The position numbers were made by a program, and so were the translations under genes. A stretch of 64,000 nucleotides of DNA, from assembly GCF_021869535.1 (NCBI RefSeq), contig NW_026262712.1:48838884-48902883 (forward strand). The letters run 5' to 3'. This stretch comes from Mytilus californianus (Eukaryota; Mollusca; Bivalvia; Mytilida; Mytilidae). Of this stretch, positions 33,701 through 43,520 are shown in pieces. Below the pieces are notes generated by a model that worked only from the letters and a program-made list of their open reading frames with translations, did no database searches and was not told the origin of the DNA. The first letter of the stretch is position 1; the number at the start of each line of letters is the position of its first letter.

Positions 33701-36700
33701 TACGAGTGTGAAAAAAAAAATTCTTTATCTCCAATTTTAAAGAATTATAAGGATTGAACGCCTTTTAAAAGGAATTTATTGGTGTATAAACTGTACCAAG
33801 TCACTCACAAACATATCATAAAAGTCCTTCGGACTTTTATTTGTTTGTGAGTGAATTGGTCGAGTTTATACACCAATAAATTCCTTTAAAAAGGCGTTTA
33901 ATCCTATAATAGCCCTTACCTTCTAGATTTTTTAATCATAACTACAAGCAAAGACATGAATTATCAGTTTGTTTCGATAAAAACATATATAATACTATGA
34001 GTGAATAATTTTGTAAGCAATAACAATAATTAATGATTGACTTGTGTGATGTATTATAGTCAAACGGTTTAGATTGGTAGAATTGAGTTTTATAGAAAAT
34101 TATGGCTTGAAATCTAGTAAAAATATGTCCTGCCTTTGTAATATTTAAAGAACTTGTAAATAAAAACCGTTTAAATGAATTATTTTAAAAATGATCAAAG
34201 AGTTATTTGAAATAAAGTACTTTTTTTAACAGAAATAGTCATCATAGCAATAGTAGCTGCAACAATCCTCATAGTCATCGTTATATCAGTAACGGTTGTC
34301 TTCTGTAAAAGGTAAGTCATCGTTATATGAGAAACGAATGTATTTTGTAAAAGATAAGTCATCGTTATATCAGTAACGATTGTCTTGTGTAAAAGGTAAG
34401 TCATCGTTATATTAGTAACGATTGTCTTCTGTAAAAGATAAGTCATCGTTATATTAGAAACGGTTGTCTTCTTTAAAAGGTAAATCATCGTAATATTAGT
34501 AACGATTGTCTTTTGTAAAAGATAAGTCTTCGTTATATTAGAAACGATTGTCTTCTGTAAAAGGTAAGTCGTCTTTATATTAGACCTTTTCAATAACTCT
34601 CGACACCGACTAATGACATCTACAGTTTACAGGTAAAATGAAGGGGTCGTCTCAAAACTAAAAATCATTCATGAATAGTATTACTTTTACACCTTCGATT
34701 TATCGTTTTACACTATTTGGACGAAAGAACATATTTCTAACAAATAAGAACTATTATATCTCTCTCTTTTGTTTAGCATTCTTATTACATGTAGTTATAC
34801 GACATTTTACGTTGAATTTATTAAACCTTCAAGTAAATAATTACTGCAATCAATTCACATAATCTGCCTTTTTTTCTTCTTAAATTTCATGATTATGTGA
34901 GTATTTTGATAAGCGAGTCTGTCAACGCAGATATTTCCACATGCCAATTGCGATTAATTCGCTTTTGTAATGCTATTTATGAAATTTGCTGAAGGAACAT
35001 TGTAACAGGACTACCGTCCGTCCGCTCGAGTTGTGTTTCTCAACCGATCTTCACGTCACTTGTTGTACACATTCAATTTTGGGAGGGGTAAAAGCCTATT
35101 TGTTTAAAGGTCAAAGGAAAAGGCCACATCGATAATTTAGTTACGCGAGACTACTCCGCTTTAAGATACCATGTTAAAATTGAGATGTTTCCTTAATGAA
35201 CTGGAAACATTAACGGCACCTTTTTTTTCTGCGCCACATGCGCATTTTTACAATTAATATCTCTTCAGTGATGCGTATGGTATTTATATCCCAACAGAGC
35301 TTGTTGTCATTGCAGTGTCTTTTTGACAGCGCCGAACTGATTGACCGTTATAGGTTGTCCGTGTCCCGAAAGACGTGAACATACCTTTTCCCCTGTCGTA
35401 GATTCCTTTCATTTCCTTTCCCTGTTCCTGAAAAATGACCTTCGTGTGTCTTGCAAGAAGCGAAGAACTGCTTACCCTTCCCCTTTTCAGGACATAGCTT
35501 TGGTTTTCTACTCTTTACTGTTTTTTTTCATGCATAAAGGTTTTTTAAATTTCATCACTGACCATACATAGGGGAGATTTAAGATCCCAATTATACTAGT
35601 GAAACCCGGCCGCATGTTTTATGCGCCTGAAACAATTCCTAAACAAGTTGGTCATTGCAATTGGTAAGTTTTTGTCACAATAGAATATTTAGTTTACAAT
35701 TTGATATTTTGACATTATGCTTCGCTCTCATATTTGTTTCCTTTTTATTCGATCAAAGATAGTAACTTTGTTTCCTTTTTTTTGGAAATGGGTTGAGATT
35801 CGGGTCTTTAACCAAAATGCAGACTATGCGGTAACTGAATGTCTGTTTTATATGTTGCATTGTGTGGTTTTTTTCCTACTGCAGAAGTCATAAAAATGAC
35901 AAGAGAACGAGAAAAAAAAGCTTACGATTTGAATCTAAATCTGAATCAGAAGAGACACCAAGGGCCTTTAAAAATCTTGGTATCTATTTTGTTATGAGTA
36001 CCACTGAGACATTGGAAGCCAAAATTAACAGACATTGTAGAAACATGTACCGCCCTAGTCAACAGATATAAAACATTGATTAATTAAACATCTACTACAA
36101 AAATACAGGTATTTTTTTTTTTTTTTTTTTCATTTTTCAACTCGACGTCTAAAAGAAATGAAACATTGAAGTCCTTCCTTTTCTTCATAGTCAATTCACA
36201 AATAAATTTCGTTTTGATAAACAAATACCTAATAAACAAAATAAGGTACGGCACACAACAATTGCTTATCTACACGTCATGTTGGATAGTGGTCTCATTG
36301 GCAATCAAAATAATCATATGCGATCAATTATAATTTTTTTCAATTTTATTTATGAGACGACCCCTCATATCTCACCTGTCGTAGTCGTTCTCAACTGTAG
36401 GTGTAGACAATTGTTGAAAAGGTCTATTAGTAACGATTGTCTTTTGTAAAAGATAAGTCTTCGTTATATTAGAAACGATTGTCTTCTGTAAAATGTATAG
36501 TAATTTTACTGTATCATGTTTATATATATACAAAATGTATGTACTAGACGTGATAGGAATGTCAATACGATTTTGACGCTGATGTTAACTACCAATACCA
36601 CTACACGCTATAGTGGGGACCATCTAAAAAAGTACAGATATTCATTCTTTATAGTTATCTGTATGGGTTTGTTTGGTAATGTTGAGATGATTTTTCAACA

Positions 36701-39700
36701 ATAAAATATTAACAATTTATTCCGCAATATACGGAAGAGGATCCAGCAAAACAACACGATCATTATTCTTGCATTGTGTCATAGTAGGGATCGATTAAGT
36801 TTAAGATCGTTGTTCCCCCATTTCTTAATATTTTGTAGAACGAGTACAAGGAAAGTCTACAAAGTGATCAAAATAAATTAATAGAAAAAAAACCACAGGA
36901 ATCAAATCACATTCGAATCCGATTTTTTACTCTACATCAATCTTTTTTCAAAACGTTCGTTTATTTGAAATTTATTTTTAAAATAATTGTCATGTCGGGG
37001 CCTTTCTTATCTTTTATATGCGGGAATGGTTTTGTTCAGTGTTTGGGGTCTGTCATACGGTGATCTATAGTTGCAAACATTTACCAATGTTTACGTCATT
37101 TGGTCTCTGGTAGATAGTTGTCTATTTTGGCAATCATACCGCATCTCCTTATTTTATATCATTTTCTGGAATAGAGAAATGTGTTACACAGTAGCGTAAA
37201 ATTCTAAAAATAACCCAAACTAGAAATTTGTGTACTTGACAATTAAAAAAAAAGACTGAAACAAACGCGTTTTCAATTTGATTATCTTTATATTTTTATT
37301 TTATCTAGAAAGGTCACTGACAATTTTATGTAATGTTAAATGAATTAATTCTTATTCACATAAAAAAATTTTTGCCCTGACATTTTCCTTCTATCAACTT
37401 ATATCAGTTAGTTTTTCGGAAAAGAGAGGTTATCGAATTAAGTATTAAGATATTACAACGTTTGGACATTATCAAGCATGTTAAATCTACGTTTCGGTGA
37501 AGGGTCGGAATTGTTTTTTTTTTCTTTTTACCACGGCTTCCTCCACCAACAAAACAGAACACCACGATTAAATTGAGATATTGTTGAAAGTGGCGATAAA
37601 CTTTCATATGGAGAAGTTAATACATGTATTAGTATCTTTGGGTCAGGAGGTTATTTTGAAAATGGAATATTCATTTTCACCTCTTTCAAAACAAAGTCTG
37701 CTAAATTATATGTGGGGCATTTTTTTTTTCGATTTGCTTCATTTTGTTTTGCCTTAGATTCACTATAAACTCTGCTCTCTGAATTTGACGGTATATAGAC
37801 GTGATAGGTGAATTGGTCCATCCGTCCGTTCGTTCGTCCCTCTGTCCATTCATTGCATTCATACCCAGAAAGTAGTAGACAATACGAATCAAATATAGCT
37901 CATAGAAAGTGGTTTTCTTGAACATTAAAACGATGCGCAGCAAGACAACCTTCTTCTGTAGCCCCCTGCTTCTTAAAGTTTTATATAGAAATAGCACTGT
38001 ATCCGCTTGTGTCCACTTTTTATTTACTTTTTTTATATAAAGGTATAACGATGTGTTCAGATTAGTACTGATTTGTTTAAGCCACACATGTATACGCGTC
38101 CCTGTATCTCTGGACACAAAATGCATGCTAATAGATATAGGAAGATGTGGTATGAGTGCCAATGAGACAACTTTCCATACAAGTAACAATTTATAAAAGT
38201 AAACCATTATAGGTCAAGGTACGGCCTTCAACACGGAGCATTGGTTATATTTTGCAACGGAAATTGGACATATCTATTGTGGAGAGACAAACTGAGTTTA
38301 TTAACTATTAAACATATTCTAATCATATCGCCTACTATGTATATTTGGACTTTAGGCCGTAAAAACCGTCATTCCCATTCTTGACTCTTACATATATTTT
38401 TGTTATGTTTTGTTTTGCACTCTTAAATCAAATAAATACAAATTAATGTATGAAATTCAATGTATGAAGATCTACGTAAGGTCAATGCACGTCTTAAAAT
38501 TTGGAGTCGACGTTAATTGTATATTCAACGATTGTCTTTAGTCTCGATTCATTGAAATTCAACAACTGTTAACTTTGCAACTTACATATGTGGCACATGT
38601 TCGATACCGTTAGCTTGCGCATATTTTGAAAGCTATACTCTCAAAGAGAGTGAAACAAATGCATGCTAATAAAATCTAAAGTTATCGTATCTAGAACATT
38701 ATCTTAGAAATACGGAAAGAATCACGGTAACAAAAAACTGTACACACAGATAAACATCTACAAACCACAAAATTAATTTTGTCATCTACCTCATAAAAAC
38801 AAAGCCTATTTGCATGAACTTTTGTTACCATTTCTGCTTCCTTTTCACATGAGAAGGTATTTTAATTTTGATGATTTCTAAAGTATCATATGTCTCTGAT
38901 GTTCGTTGCATATACAGTTCAGTCAAGGGATTTTTATAATTTTCAATTTCTTTTCCATGATTGAATTAGCAAATGAAATGCGGAAGCATAGCCATCTTCT
39001 TCCTACAAATAAAACACGACATGTTGCGGTGGTCAAATCCCTTTATTATATAATAATCTCCTTTATGTTGCTATTAAACAAAAAAGGAAGCACATTTTAG
39101 GTTTAAAATCTGGAACAAAAGTCAAAGAATGACAGACAATTCGAAGACAAAACTCAAAACGACAAACCTGTAATAATCAACACAACACAACACACAGTAC
39201 AACACACAAAACAACACGGAGATTTAATATTGAATGAACTCGTGTGCTCCGATACCGATGGGGCCTCGTTGGCCGATTGGTGGAAGTAGTTCATCTATAG
39301 AATCACTAGCACTGACGTTGTAAGTTTGAACCCATCACATGGCAGGTGAGTTCAACTCCAATCTTGATTGCCTATGTTTGCCAGGTTTCCTGCCGAAAGT
39401 CCAAGGTTCTTTCTGGGCACCTCGGTTTCTTCCACAAATGAAAACTGTCCGATCCGATATAATCAAAATTACCGAGAGTTGCGTTATACACCAACAATCA
39501 ATCAATCTGGTAAGGTCGGCATTATCTTTTCTACAAAGTATGCATTTTCATTTTTGATGCATATGTTTTATAGTTTGATGCTAGCTTTTCCGATTGATGT
39601 ATCAAAATGGTTAATTGTTTTAAATATGCTGCAAAAATAAAAACCAAGCAAATATGAAAAAAATAAGAAACTGCATCCCTCAGAATTTTATTCTTCAATT

Positions 39701-40315
39701 ACGTGGTTTACAACTTTCCCGTACGGGTAATTTGTTTTCAAAATTCAGTGAACTATCTTATGTTATAGGCGTTAAATATGATTTATTTTTCCTTAAATTT
39801 CAAATGGAATATGTGGTGGACATGTCAGTTCCTTATTTCAATGTTTGCAATTTTTCAGTATTTTTTCTTAATATGAAGCGACAGAAAAATATAAACAAAT
39901 TTACCGGTATAACCCCTTCTGTACCATTCATCATTTGCCCCTTTATATCATTCTTCATAAATTGTGCATACGACTATCGTCTAATAAAATCTTCAAATTT
40001 TTCATTTTATTTTACAGAAAGAGAAATACACAAGGTACGCCACTAAACCAACCAATGGTTATTCTCGGAAGAGAAGCTGTCTATGGAGAAGCCAACACGC
40101 CGCCCGCTCAACATGCAGGAAGCACAAGTCAGAGATTTCACCCAACTGCATCTGACGATACATACGACCACATTGATCATTGTCGACCTAATCAGACCCA
40201 CAATCCGACAGAAAGCAACTACGACACCATGCGTAGTACTGGGACCCGAAGTGAAAAGAGAAATGAGTTAAACTATGATCATGTGACTGGAACAAAGAAG
40301 GGATGTAATATTTGA
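21643..40315 (+). CDS. Gene B (complete): SP-CTLD[WSC]-CTLD-stalk-TM-Tyr-tail receptor, 537 aa
   Basis: Nine exons (21643-21709, 21953-22120, 24358-24476, 26095-26245, 27657-27773, 29071-29241, 32872-33315, 34233-34311, 40018-40315) join into one frame of 538 codons with every GT/AG phase consistent. Domains: signal peptide 1-20; CTLD-1 first half 23-78 (W37, C44); WSC 79-166 with eight cysteines (80, 105, 109, 122, 124, 139, 146, 154) and the ending GYLSVY; CTLD-1 second half 169-207 (C181, C197, C205); CTLD-2 208-299 (W223, C230, C273, C291, C299); Ser/Thr stalk about 300-410; membrane helix 414-436; tail 437-537. No EPN/QPD or WND calcium-site motifs are visible. WSC domains bind glycans in other proteins, so glycan recognition with tyrosine signalling is the likely, inferred role. 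No exact relative is recalled. Confidence 0.85.
21953..22120 (+). CDS. Gene B exon 2: first half of CTLD-1
   Basis: 168 nt, phase 1 in and out, exactly the length of gene C exon 2. Reads GEPTRAFLTNSTFSWSDAIG then KC, and ends LPWVEYLG. The FxWxDAxxxC signature is the helix-2 motif of CTLDs, with Cys pairing predicted to the last Cys of exon 5. Potential N-glycosylation sites (NST, NET, NIS) are present. Confidence 0.85.
22121..24357 (+). other. Gene B intron 2
   Basis: No internal exon seen. Contains a (TG)n run at 22786-22800 and a T-rich tract near 22818-22835; the rest is AT-rich unique-looking sequence. Confidence 0.5.
24358..24476 (+). CDS. Gene B exon 3: first half of the WSC domain
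   Basis: Acceptor TATATACAG, phase 1; donor TTGCAG|GTAATA, phase 0. Starts GCFKMWEGKG and ends with the WSC-typical C-x3-C-x6-GLQ pattern (ECILRCEEYQFLGLQ). Confidence 0.88.
24477..26094 (+). other. Gene B intron 3
   Basis: AT-rich intron without recognisable exons or repeat boundaries; the overlapping short ORFs at 25179-25386 on both strands are chance. Confidence 0.5.
26095..26245 (+). CDS. Gene B exon 4: second half of the WSC domain
   Basis: Phase 0 in, phase 1 out. Starts KSLCICL (the CxC pair of WSC) and continues HCDRNVTTC, FCGKEDGNGYLSVYKK, matching the WSC ending 'CGG...SVY'. Together with exon 3 it completes eight cysteines. Confidence 0.88.
26246..27656 (+). other. Gene B intron 4
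   Basis: No exon or recognised element. An AT-rich intron of about 1.4 kb. Confidence 0.5.
27657..27773 (+). CDS. Gene B exon 5: second half of CTLD-1
   Basis: Acceptor TATGTTCTTAAG, donor AATT|GTAAGT, phase 1 in and out. Reads DDTYGNIGNCLFV and ends ECSTKFHHICLN. The spacing of C181, C197 and C205 and the FHHIC ending match the last three cysteines of a CTLD. The WND calcium-site motif is replaced (NDFKAKEC). Confidence 0.83.
27774..29070 (+). other. Gene B intron 5
   Basis: AT-rich intron with no supported exon. The short minus-strand ORF at 28728-28916 has no supporting feature. Confidence 0.45.
29071..29241 (+). CDS. Gene B exon 6: first half of CTLD-2
   Basis: Acceptor AACTGTTTCAG, donor AAGAG|GTGAGT, phase 1 in and out. 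Contains SNWKDAFGYCKNL, the WxxAxxxC CTLD signature, then LESFWLSNTRRW. It corresponds to gene C exon 6 (HKWSESFLHC ... YYWLANI). Confidence 0.83.
29242..32871 (+). other. Gene B intron 6, including repeats
   Basis: Holds a reverse fragment of the GCCAATGAGACAACTATCCACC repeat at about 30815-30925, a poly-C tract at 31567-31595, a repeat-like block at 31850-32110 (the minus-strand 83-codon ORF there is not a gene), and a 25-bp direct duplication at 32490-32530 (AAATATTGAGGAGAAACGCA twice). Nothing else was recognised. Confidence 0.5.
32872..33315 (+). CDS. Gene B exon 7: second half of CTLD-2 plus stalk
   Basis: Phase 1 in and out. Starts AAEYPEFCVAARIRQNGD and RRCRKRLPGLC, giving CTLD cysteines 2-4. 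The following ~110 residues are rich in Ser, Thr and Pro, with QGIT, LKETT and QENTFP segments, and suit an O-glycosylated extended stalk. Nucleotide similarity to gene A 5053-5517 is strong in the CTLD part and weaker in the stalk. The 33015-33356 open frame is the same exon read through its donor. Confidence 0.9.
33744..33910. mobile_element. Foldback hairpin element in gene B intron 7
   Basis: Arms (A)TTATAAGGATTGAACGCC... and ...GGCGTTTAATCCTATAAT fold back through nearly 80 bp each, with only small bulges, to a tight centre (AAAAGTCCTTCGGACTTTTA). The TTATTGGTGTATAAACT arm recurs as AGTTTATACACCAATAA. Its small size and full palindromy fit a MITE or cruciform-forming sequence. Confidence 0.75.
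34233..34311 (+). CDS. Gene B exon 8: transmembrane helix
   Basis: 79 nt, phase 1 in and phase 2 out, acceptor TTTTTTTAACAG and donor AAAAG|GTAAGT. Encodes IVIIAIVAATILIVIVISV then TVVFCKR. If the donor is not used, the frame ends at once in TAA (AAA AGG TAA), giving a tailless membrane form. Confidence 0.9.
34273..34582 (+). repeat. 42-bp minisatellite made from the transmembrane exon end and its splice donor
   Basis: Seven full units and the start of an eighth, each of the form GTCATCGTTATATYAGTAAC followed by GRTTGTCTTCTGTAAAAGRTAA. Unit 1 is the real exon 8 end. Odd-numbered units keep AAAAGGTAA (donor-like), even-numbered units have AAAAGATAA (donor lost), so the array probably grew as 84-bp dimers. 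The remainder of unit 8 and a ninth unit resume at 36425-36507 after the inserted element. The minus-strand 132-codon ORF over it is a shadow. Confidence 0.9.
34583..36424. mobile_element. TIR-bounded insertion (1.84 kb) inside the minisatellite
   Basis: Left end GACCTTTTCAATAACTCTCG and right end ...CAATTGTTGAAAAGGTC are inverted relatives, extending about 71 bp (34583-34653 and 36354-36424, ending inward at GGGGTCGTCTC/GAGACGACCCC). The flanks share TATTA (34578-34582 and 36425-36429), and removing the element plus one TATTA restores a perfect minisatellite unit, so the flank duplication is well supported. No transposase ORF was seen, so it is non-autonomous. Confidence 0.8.
35885..36071 (+). 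CDS. Possible alternative last exon of gene B (cytoplasmic tail variant)
   Basis: A strong acceptor (GTGGTTTTTTTCCTACTGCAG, ending at 35884) precedes 187 nt that continue exactly the phase-2 reading of the transmembrane exon (AG|A completes Arg). They encode 61 residues, SHKNDKRTRKKSLRFESKSE ... NMYRPSQQI, then TAA. An AATAAA follows at 36201. The predicted tail is basic then acidic/Ser-rich and has no YxxV/M motif. It lies inside the TIR element 34583-36424. Without transcripts this is a candidate only. Confidence 0.4.
37700..38235 (-). repeat. Repeat-derived block in gene B intron 8
   Basis: The right part (AAGATGTGGTATGAGTGCCA, AATGAGACAACTTTCCATAC, GGTACGGCCTTCAACACGG) is a reverse copy of the CACTCATACCAC repeat. 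The 168-codon minus-strand ORF starts within this repeat, so it is not a gene. A reverse SINE-tail-like piece lies at about 37520-37610 (CCACGGCTTCCTCCACC ... AAGTGGCGATAAAC). Confidence 0.6.
39243..39512 (+). mobile_element. tRNA-derived SINE-like element in gene B intron 8
   Basis: GGGGCCTCGTTGGCCGATTGG resembles a pol III A box and GTAAGTTTGAACCCATC a B box about 60 bp later. Then follow CCTGCCGAAAGTCC and CACCTCGGTTTCTTCCAC, and the element ends in ACACCAACAATCAATCAATC. This is the order of a bivalve V-SINE/Rudi-like element (family name from memory). The ORFs 39339-39557 and 39368-39640 cross it and are not genes. Confidence 0.65.
40018..40315 (+). CDS. Gene B exon 9: cytoplasmic tail with four tyrosines, 3' end frameshifted
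   Basis: Acceptor ATTTTATTTTACAG; phase 2 joins to give Arg. Aligns with gene A 8484-8844: QPMVILGREAVYGEANTP, TYDHI, NYDTM and NYDHV. The ITIM-like first site of gene A (VVYAQV) is VYGEA here. After GTKK a small indel changes frame and TGA follows, so the YSHV motif of gene A, whose DNA is still recognisable at 40316-40370, is lost. AATAAA at 40371-40376 is a likely poly(A) signal. Confidence 0.9.
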
Positions 40316-41329
40316 TAGTGCTACAGATTACAGCCAGGTTGACACCACGAAGTTAAAGACATATTATTGGAATAAATGATATATTTTTGTTTTATTTTTA
40401 CAAGTTTCTACTCATTTAATTCAACGGGGAAATGGGTAAACGTCAATCAGAAAGCCACACAGTAATACCACAGAATCAAAATGTATATATTGATTGATGG
40501 TTGTTGGCTTGATGTCCACTTACTACGTCATGCATATTCTGGAAGGGAACAATTAATAACAATCCAGTTTGTAGGGTTCTTCACGGTGGTTTGAACGATA
40601 TAAGAGGCGAAAAAGAGGCTATGTTGTTTTGAAGCAAACACATTTTCTTGAAACAGATCCACCGTAGAATTGTATCAAGTTAAAACGTGTGGAAACCCTG
40701 GTACTCTAAAAAAAAAAGCATCATAGATGAACGAACGAAGGTTAGTACTACATACAACCTTCAAAGACAAACACAGTTTTTTAACGTCTACACATTCCAG
40801 AGACCTGTATATTGCAACGTGATTTCATATAAGATGAAAGGACTTCACTATAACTGACAAGAAGGTAGATTACTAGGGGCGTAACAATCCCACTCAAAAC
40901 ATTAATGACCACAAAGCCCCTTAGCCCCTTGAATTCGAAAATCATCTGCGAGAAATTTATTAAAAAATCTATCAAATAACACCATCCAGATATTCATAAG
41001 TCTGTCCGAAATAAATATATTTATTTTTTATTAGTGTCTAACGAAAGTGTTTCAGAACTTCAAACTTTTGAATAATTTGAACAATATGCCAAATAGTCTC
41101 ATTAAAGATATAGAAAAACTATATGCCTAAATTTTTCTGATAAAGGCGTCAATTTGAACATCATTAATACCTCATAGCGACATGGGGTTCATAATTGTTT
41201 AGAAAAACGTAGCAATAGTGTACACGCTGATATGTCGCCTGCTTTATTGATCTTGATTTAATCTTAAGTTGAGAAAAATCTTTTAGATTAAGGTTTTAAT
41301 ATCCACAGATATCACAAAAACTTAACATT

Positions 41330-43250
41330 ACAAAGATCCATAAAAGTAAGTAAAGATCATATAACCCCTGCCAGACGGATATATCCACCTTTCAATAATT
41401 CCATACACCAAATGTAGTTAACCTATATTGCTTACAGTATTTGAGAAAAGGACATACTCTCGAAAAACTTAGCATAGACCAATGAATCGTGATATCAGAG
41501 TCAGATGAACCCTGCCAGACGGACATAAAAAATACACATCAAGTATTTGTTATCAATGTTTCAAGCATGCAGGTCTTCTACCTTCTGAAATCTAAAGTAT
41601 ATCGAAATTGTTTTATGCCGTCGTATCCGCCGCCGGATGAGTAGCAAATGTAATCATGCATTATTTGGATTTTAATTTGTCGCAAATGTGACAAAAATAA
41701 CAGGATCCACCAATACAAGTAAAATTAACCACACCAACCCTCCGCCGAAAGACATATATGTCAAACAAAGACAAACAACCGTTACAACGAACAACACATT
41801 GTTCTGACTTTGTCTTCCGTCTTTGTTTTTGTCCTTAGGCAGGGTGTTGTCTTTCAATTTTTTCTTTTGTTGTTGTTGTTCTGTTTTTTTTTTTGTGTGT
41901 TGGTTTTGTTTTCCTATTTAGATTTATTTTGGTGATAACGGCAGAATTTTTCATTGGCTTTTTTATATAAATTTATTCACCACTTGACCAGGCTAAGGAC
42001 CATTTATAACTTGATAAACGGTGAAGTCATTTGTCTGAATTGTTGAATTGTTATTAAAAATGATGACCTCGATATGCGTTCTTGCTTGTGTTTAGCTGCA
42101 AGCCTGCAGATTGTTTACGCTCACTCCAAATCTTCTTAAATTTCAATCTTCCAGTCATCTTGGGAAAGAATTACAAACGATCCACAACTTAGATCAAGCT
42201 ATAGCAAATTTTTCATCGGAAACGAAAAAAAAAATTAAACAATTAAAAGAGTCATTAAATTAACGTTCTAATTTAAATTATTATCATTAAACGACAAGAG
42301 TGCAAACGCTGAAATTTCTCGCCTGCTTTACTTATGATTGAATTTATGTTGTAATTCTGTAATATGAAGGTTTTACAACAAGAACCACATAAACTAAACA
42401 TTATCAATGATCAAGAAAAATGAGTTCAAGGTAAGATGAACCATACCCGACAGACATGTACACCTTACATCATTCCAAACACCAAATACAGTGGTCCTAT
42501 TACTTATAGTATCTGAAAAACAAAAACTTAACGTTGCCAAATGCACTATGAAAATGAGGTCACGGTCATATGAACCCTGCCAGACAGACATGTTCACCTT
42601 ATATTCATTCCATACACCAAATATCATTGACTTATTGCTTATAGTATCTGATAAACTGACAACACAATGAAAAATTAAAATGAACCAATGAACCATGAAA
42701 ATGAGGTCAAGGTCATATGAAACCTGCCAGACAGACATGACTTTGTACACCTTACAATCATTCCATACACCAAATAAAGATGCCATATTGCTTTCAGTAT
42801 CTGAGAGAAAAAACCAAACCTAAAAAACTAAGCATTGTCCACTAAACCATGAAAATGAGGTCAAAGTAAGATGAAAACCAGTTAGTCAGACATATACACC
42901 AAATCAGTGTCGGATCCAGGGGGAGGGGGGGTTCCGGGGGTTGGAATCCCCTTTTTTTACGATCAATGCTTTTGAATAGGGACATATGGTTGGACCCACC
43001 CCCCCCTTTTTATCTTGGGTTGGGAACCCCCTTTTAAAAATGGCTGGATCCGCCCCTGCAAATATAGTTGACCTATTGCTTGAAGTATCTGATATACGGA
43101 CTTGACCACGTAAACTTATCAATAACCTTGAACAGTGATCCATAAAATGCGGTCAGGTCATGTGAAATCATTCTGACAAAATGAAGCCTTATACCAAATA
43201 GTGTTATCCTATTACTTTTACATGTATCAAGTGAGTATTTCAAATGACAA
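41330..43250 (+). repeat. Degenerate tandem repeat, ~150-bp unit (AATGAGGTCAAGGTCATATGAA)
   Basis: At least six units carry CATGAAAATGAGGTCA, GACAGACATGTTCACC, CATTCCATACACCAAATA and GACTTATTGCTTATAGTATC in the same order (near 41340, 41500, 42420, 42560, 42710, 42850 and 43110). Spacing is irregular and an unrelated stretch (41560-42380) interrupts it. Pieces at about 41560-41650 and 43345-43480 share GGACCTCTACCTTCTGAAAT. The 130-codon minus-strand ORF at 42394-42786 is a by-product of the repeat. Confidence 0.75.
42905..43058. mobile_element. Small MITE inserted in the tandem repeat
   Basis: Ends CAGTGTCGGATCCAGGGG and GGCTGGATCCGCCCCTG are inverted repeats. The interior is G/C-homopolymer-rich. 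CAAAT occurs on both sides (42900-42904 and 43059-43063), and joining the flanks restores a tandem-repeat unit (CACCAAATATAGTTGACC), showing a clean insertion with a 5-bp duplication. Confidence 0.8.
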
Positions 43251-43520
43251 AAAAACTAGAACTTTTTTTTCAAGCAGTCACTGAAACATGAAAATGAGAT
43301 AAAAGACAATGGACAACAACTTCGCAACATACAGTTTCTGCATACAAGGTATGAAGCATCCAGGACCTCTACCTTCTGAAATAAAAACCTTTATACAAAT
43401 AGATTACGCCGTCGCCGTCGCCGTCGCCATCACGCCGGATTGTAATCCTTATGCGACAGGAAAAGTCGAGGTGATCCCTGAATTAAATTTTAGTCGCCAC
43501 GCCGCCCACTCCCTCCCACA

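Noticed and set aside
34195-34593. 132-aa minus-strand ORF with repeated TYLLQKTIV units
   Set aside because: It is the antisense reading of the 42-bp minisatellite derived from the transmembrane exon; 42 nt is a multiple of three, which keeps the frame open.
37701-38207. 168-aa minus-strand ORF
   Set aside because: It begins within a reverse copy of the CACTCATACCAC repeat and shows no domain or splice structure.
39939-40315. Treating the 126-aa frame ending at 40315 (and 8446-8844) as stand-alone genes
   Set aside because: They are last exons read back through their acceptors; the upstream residues are intron.
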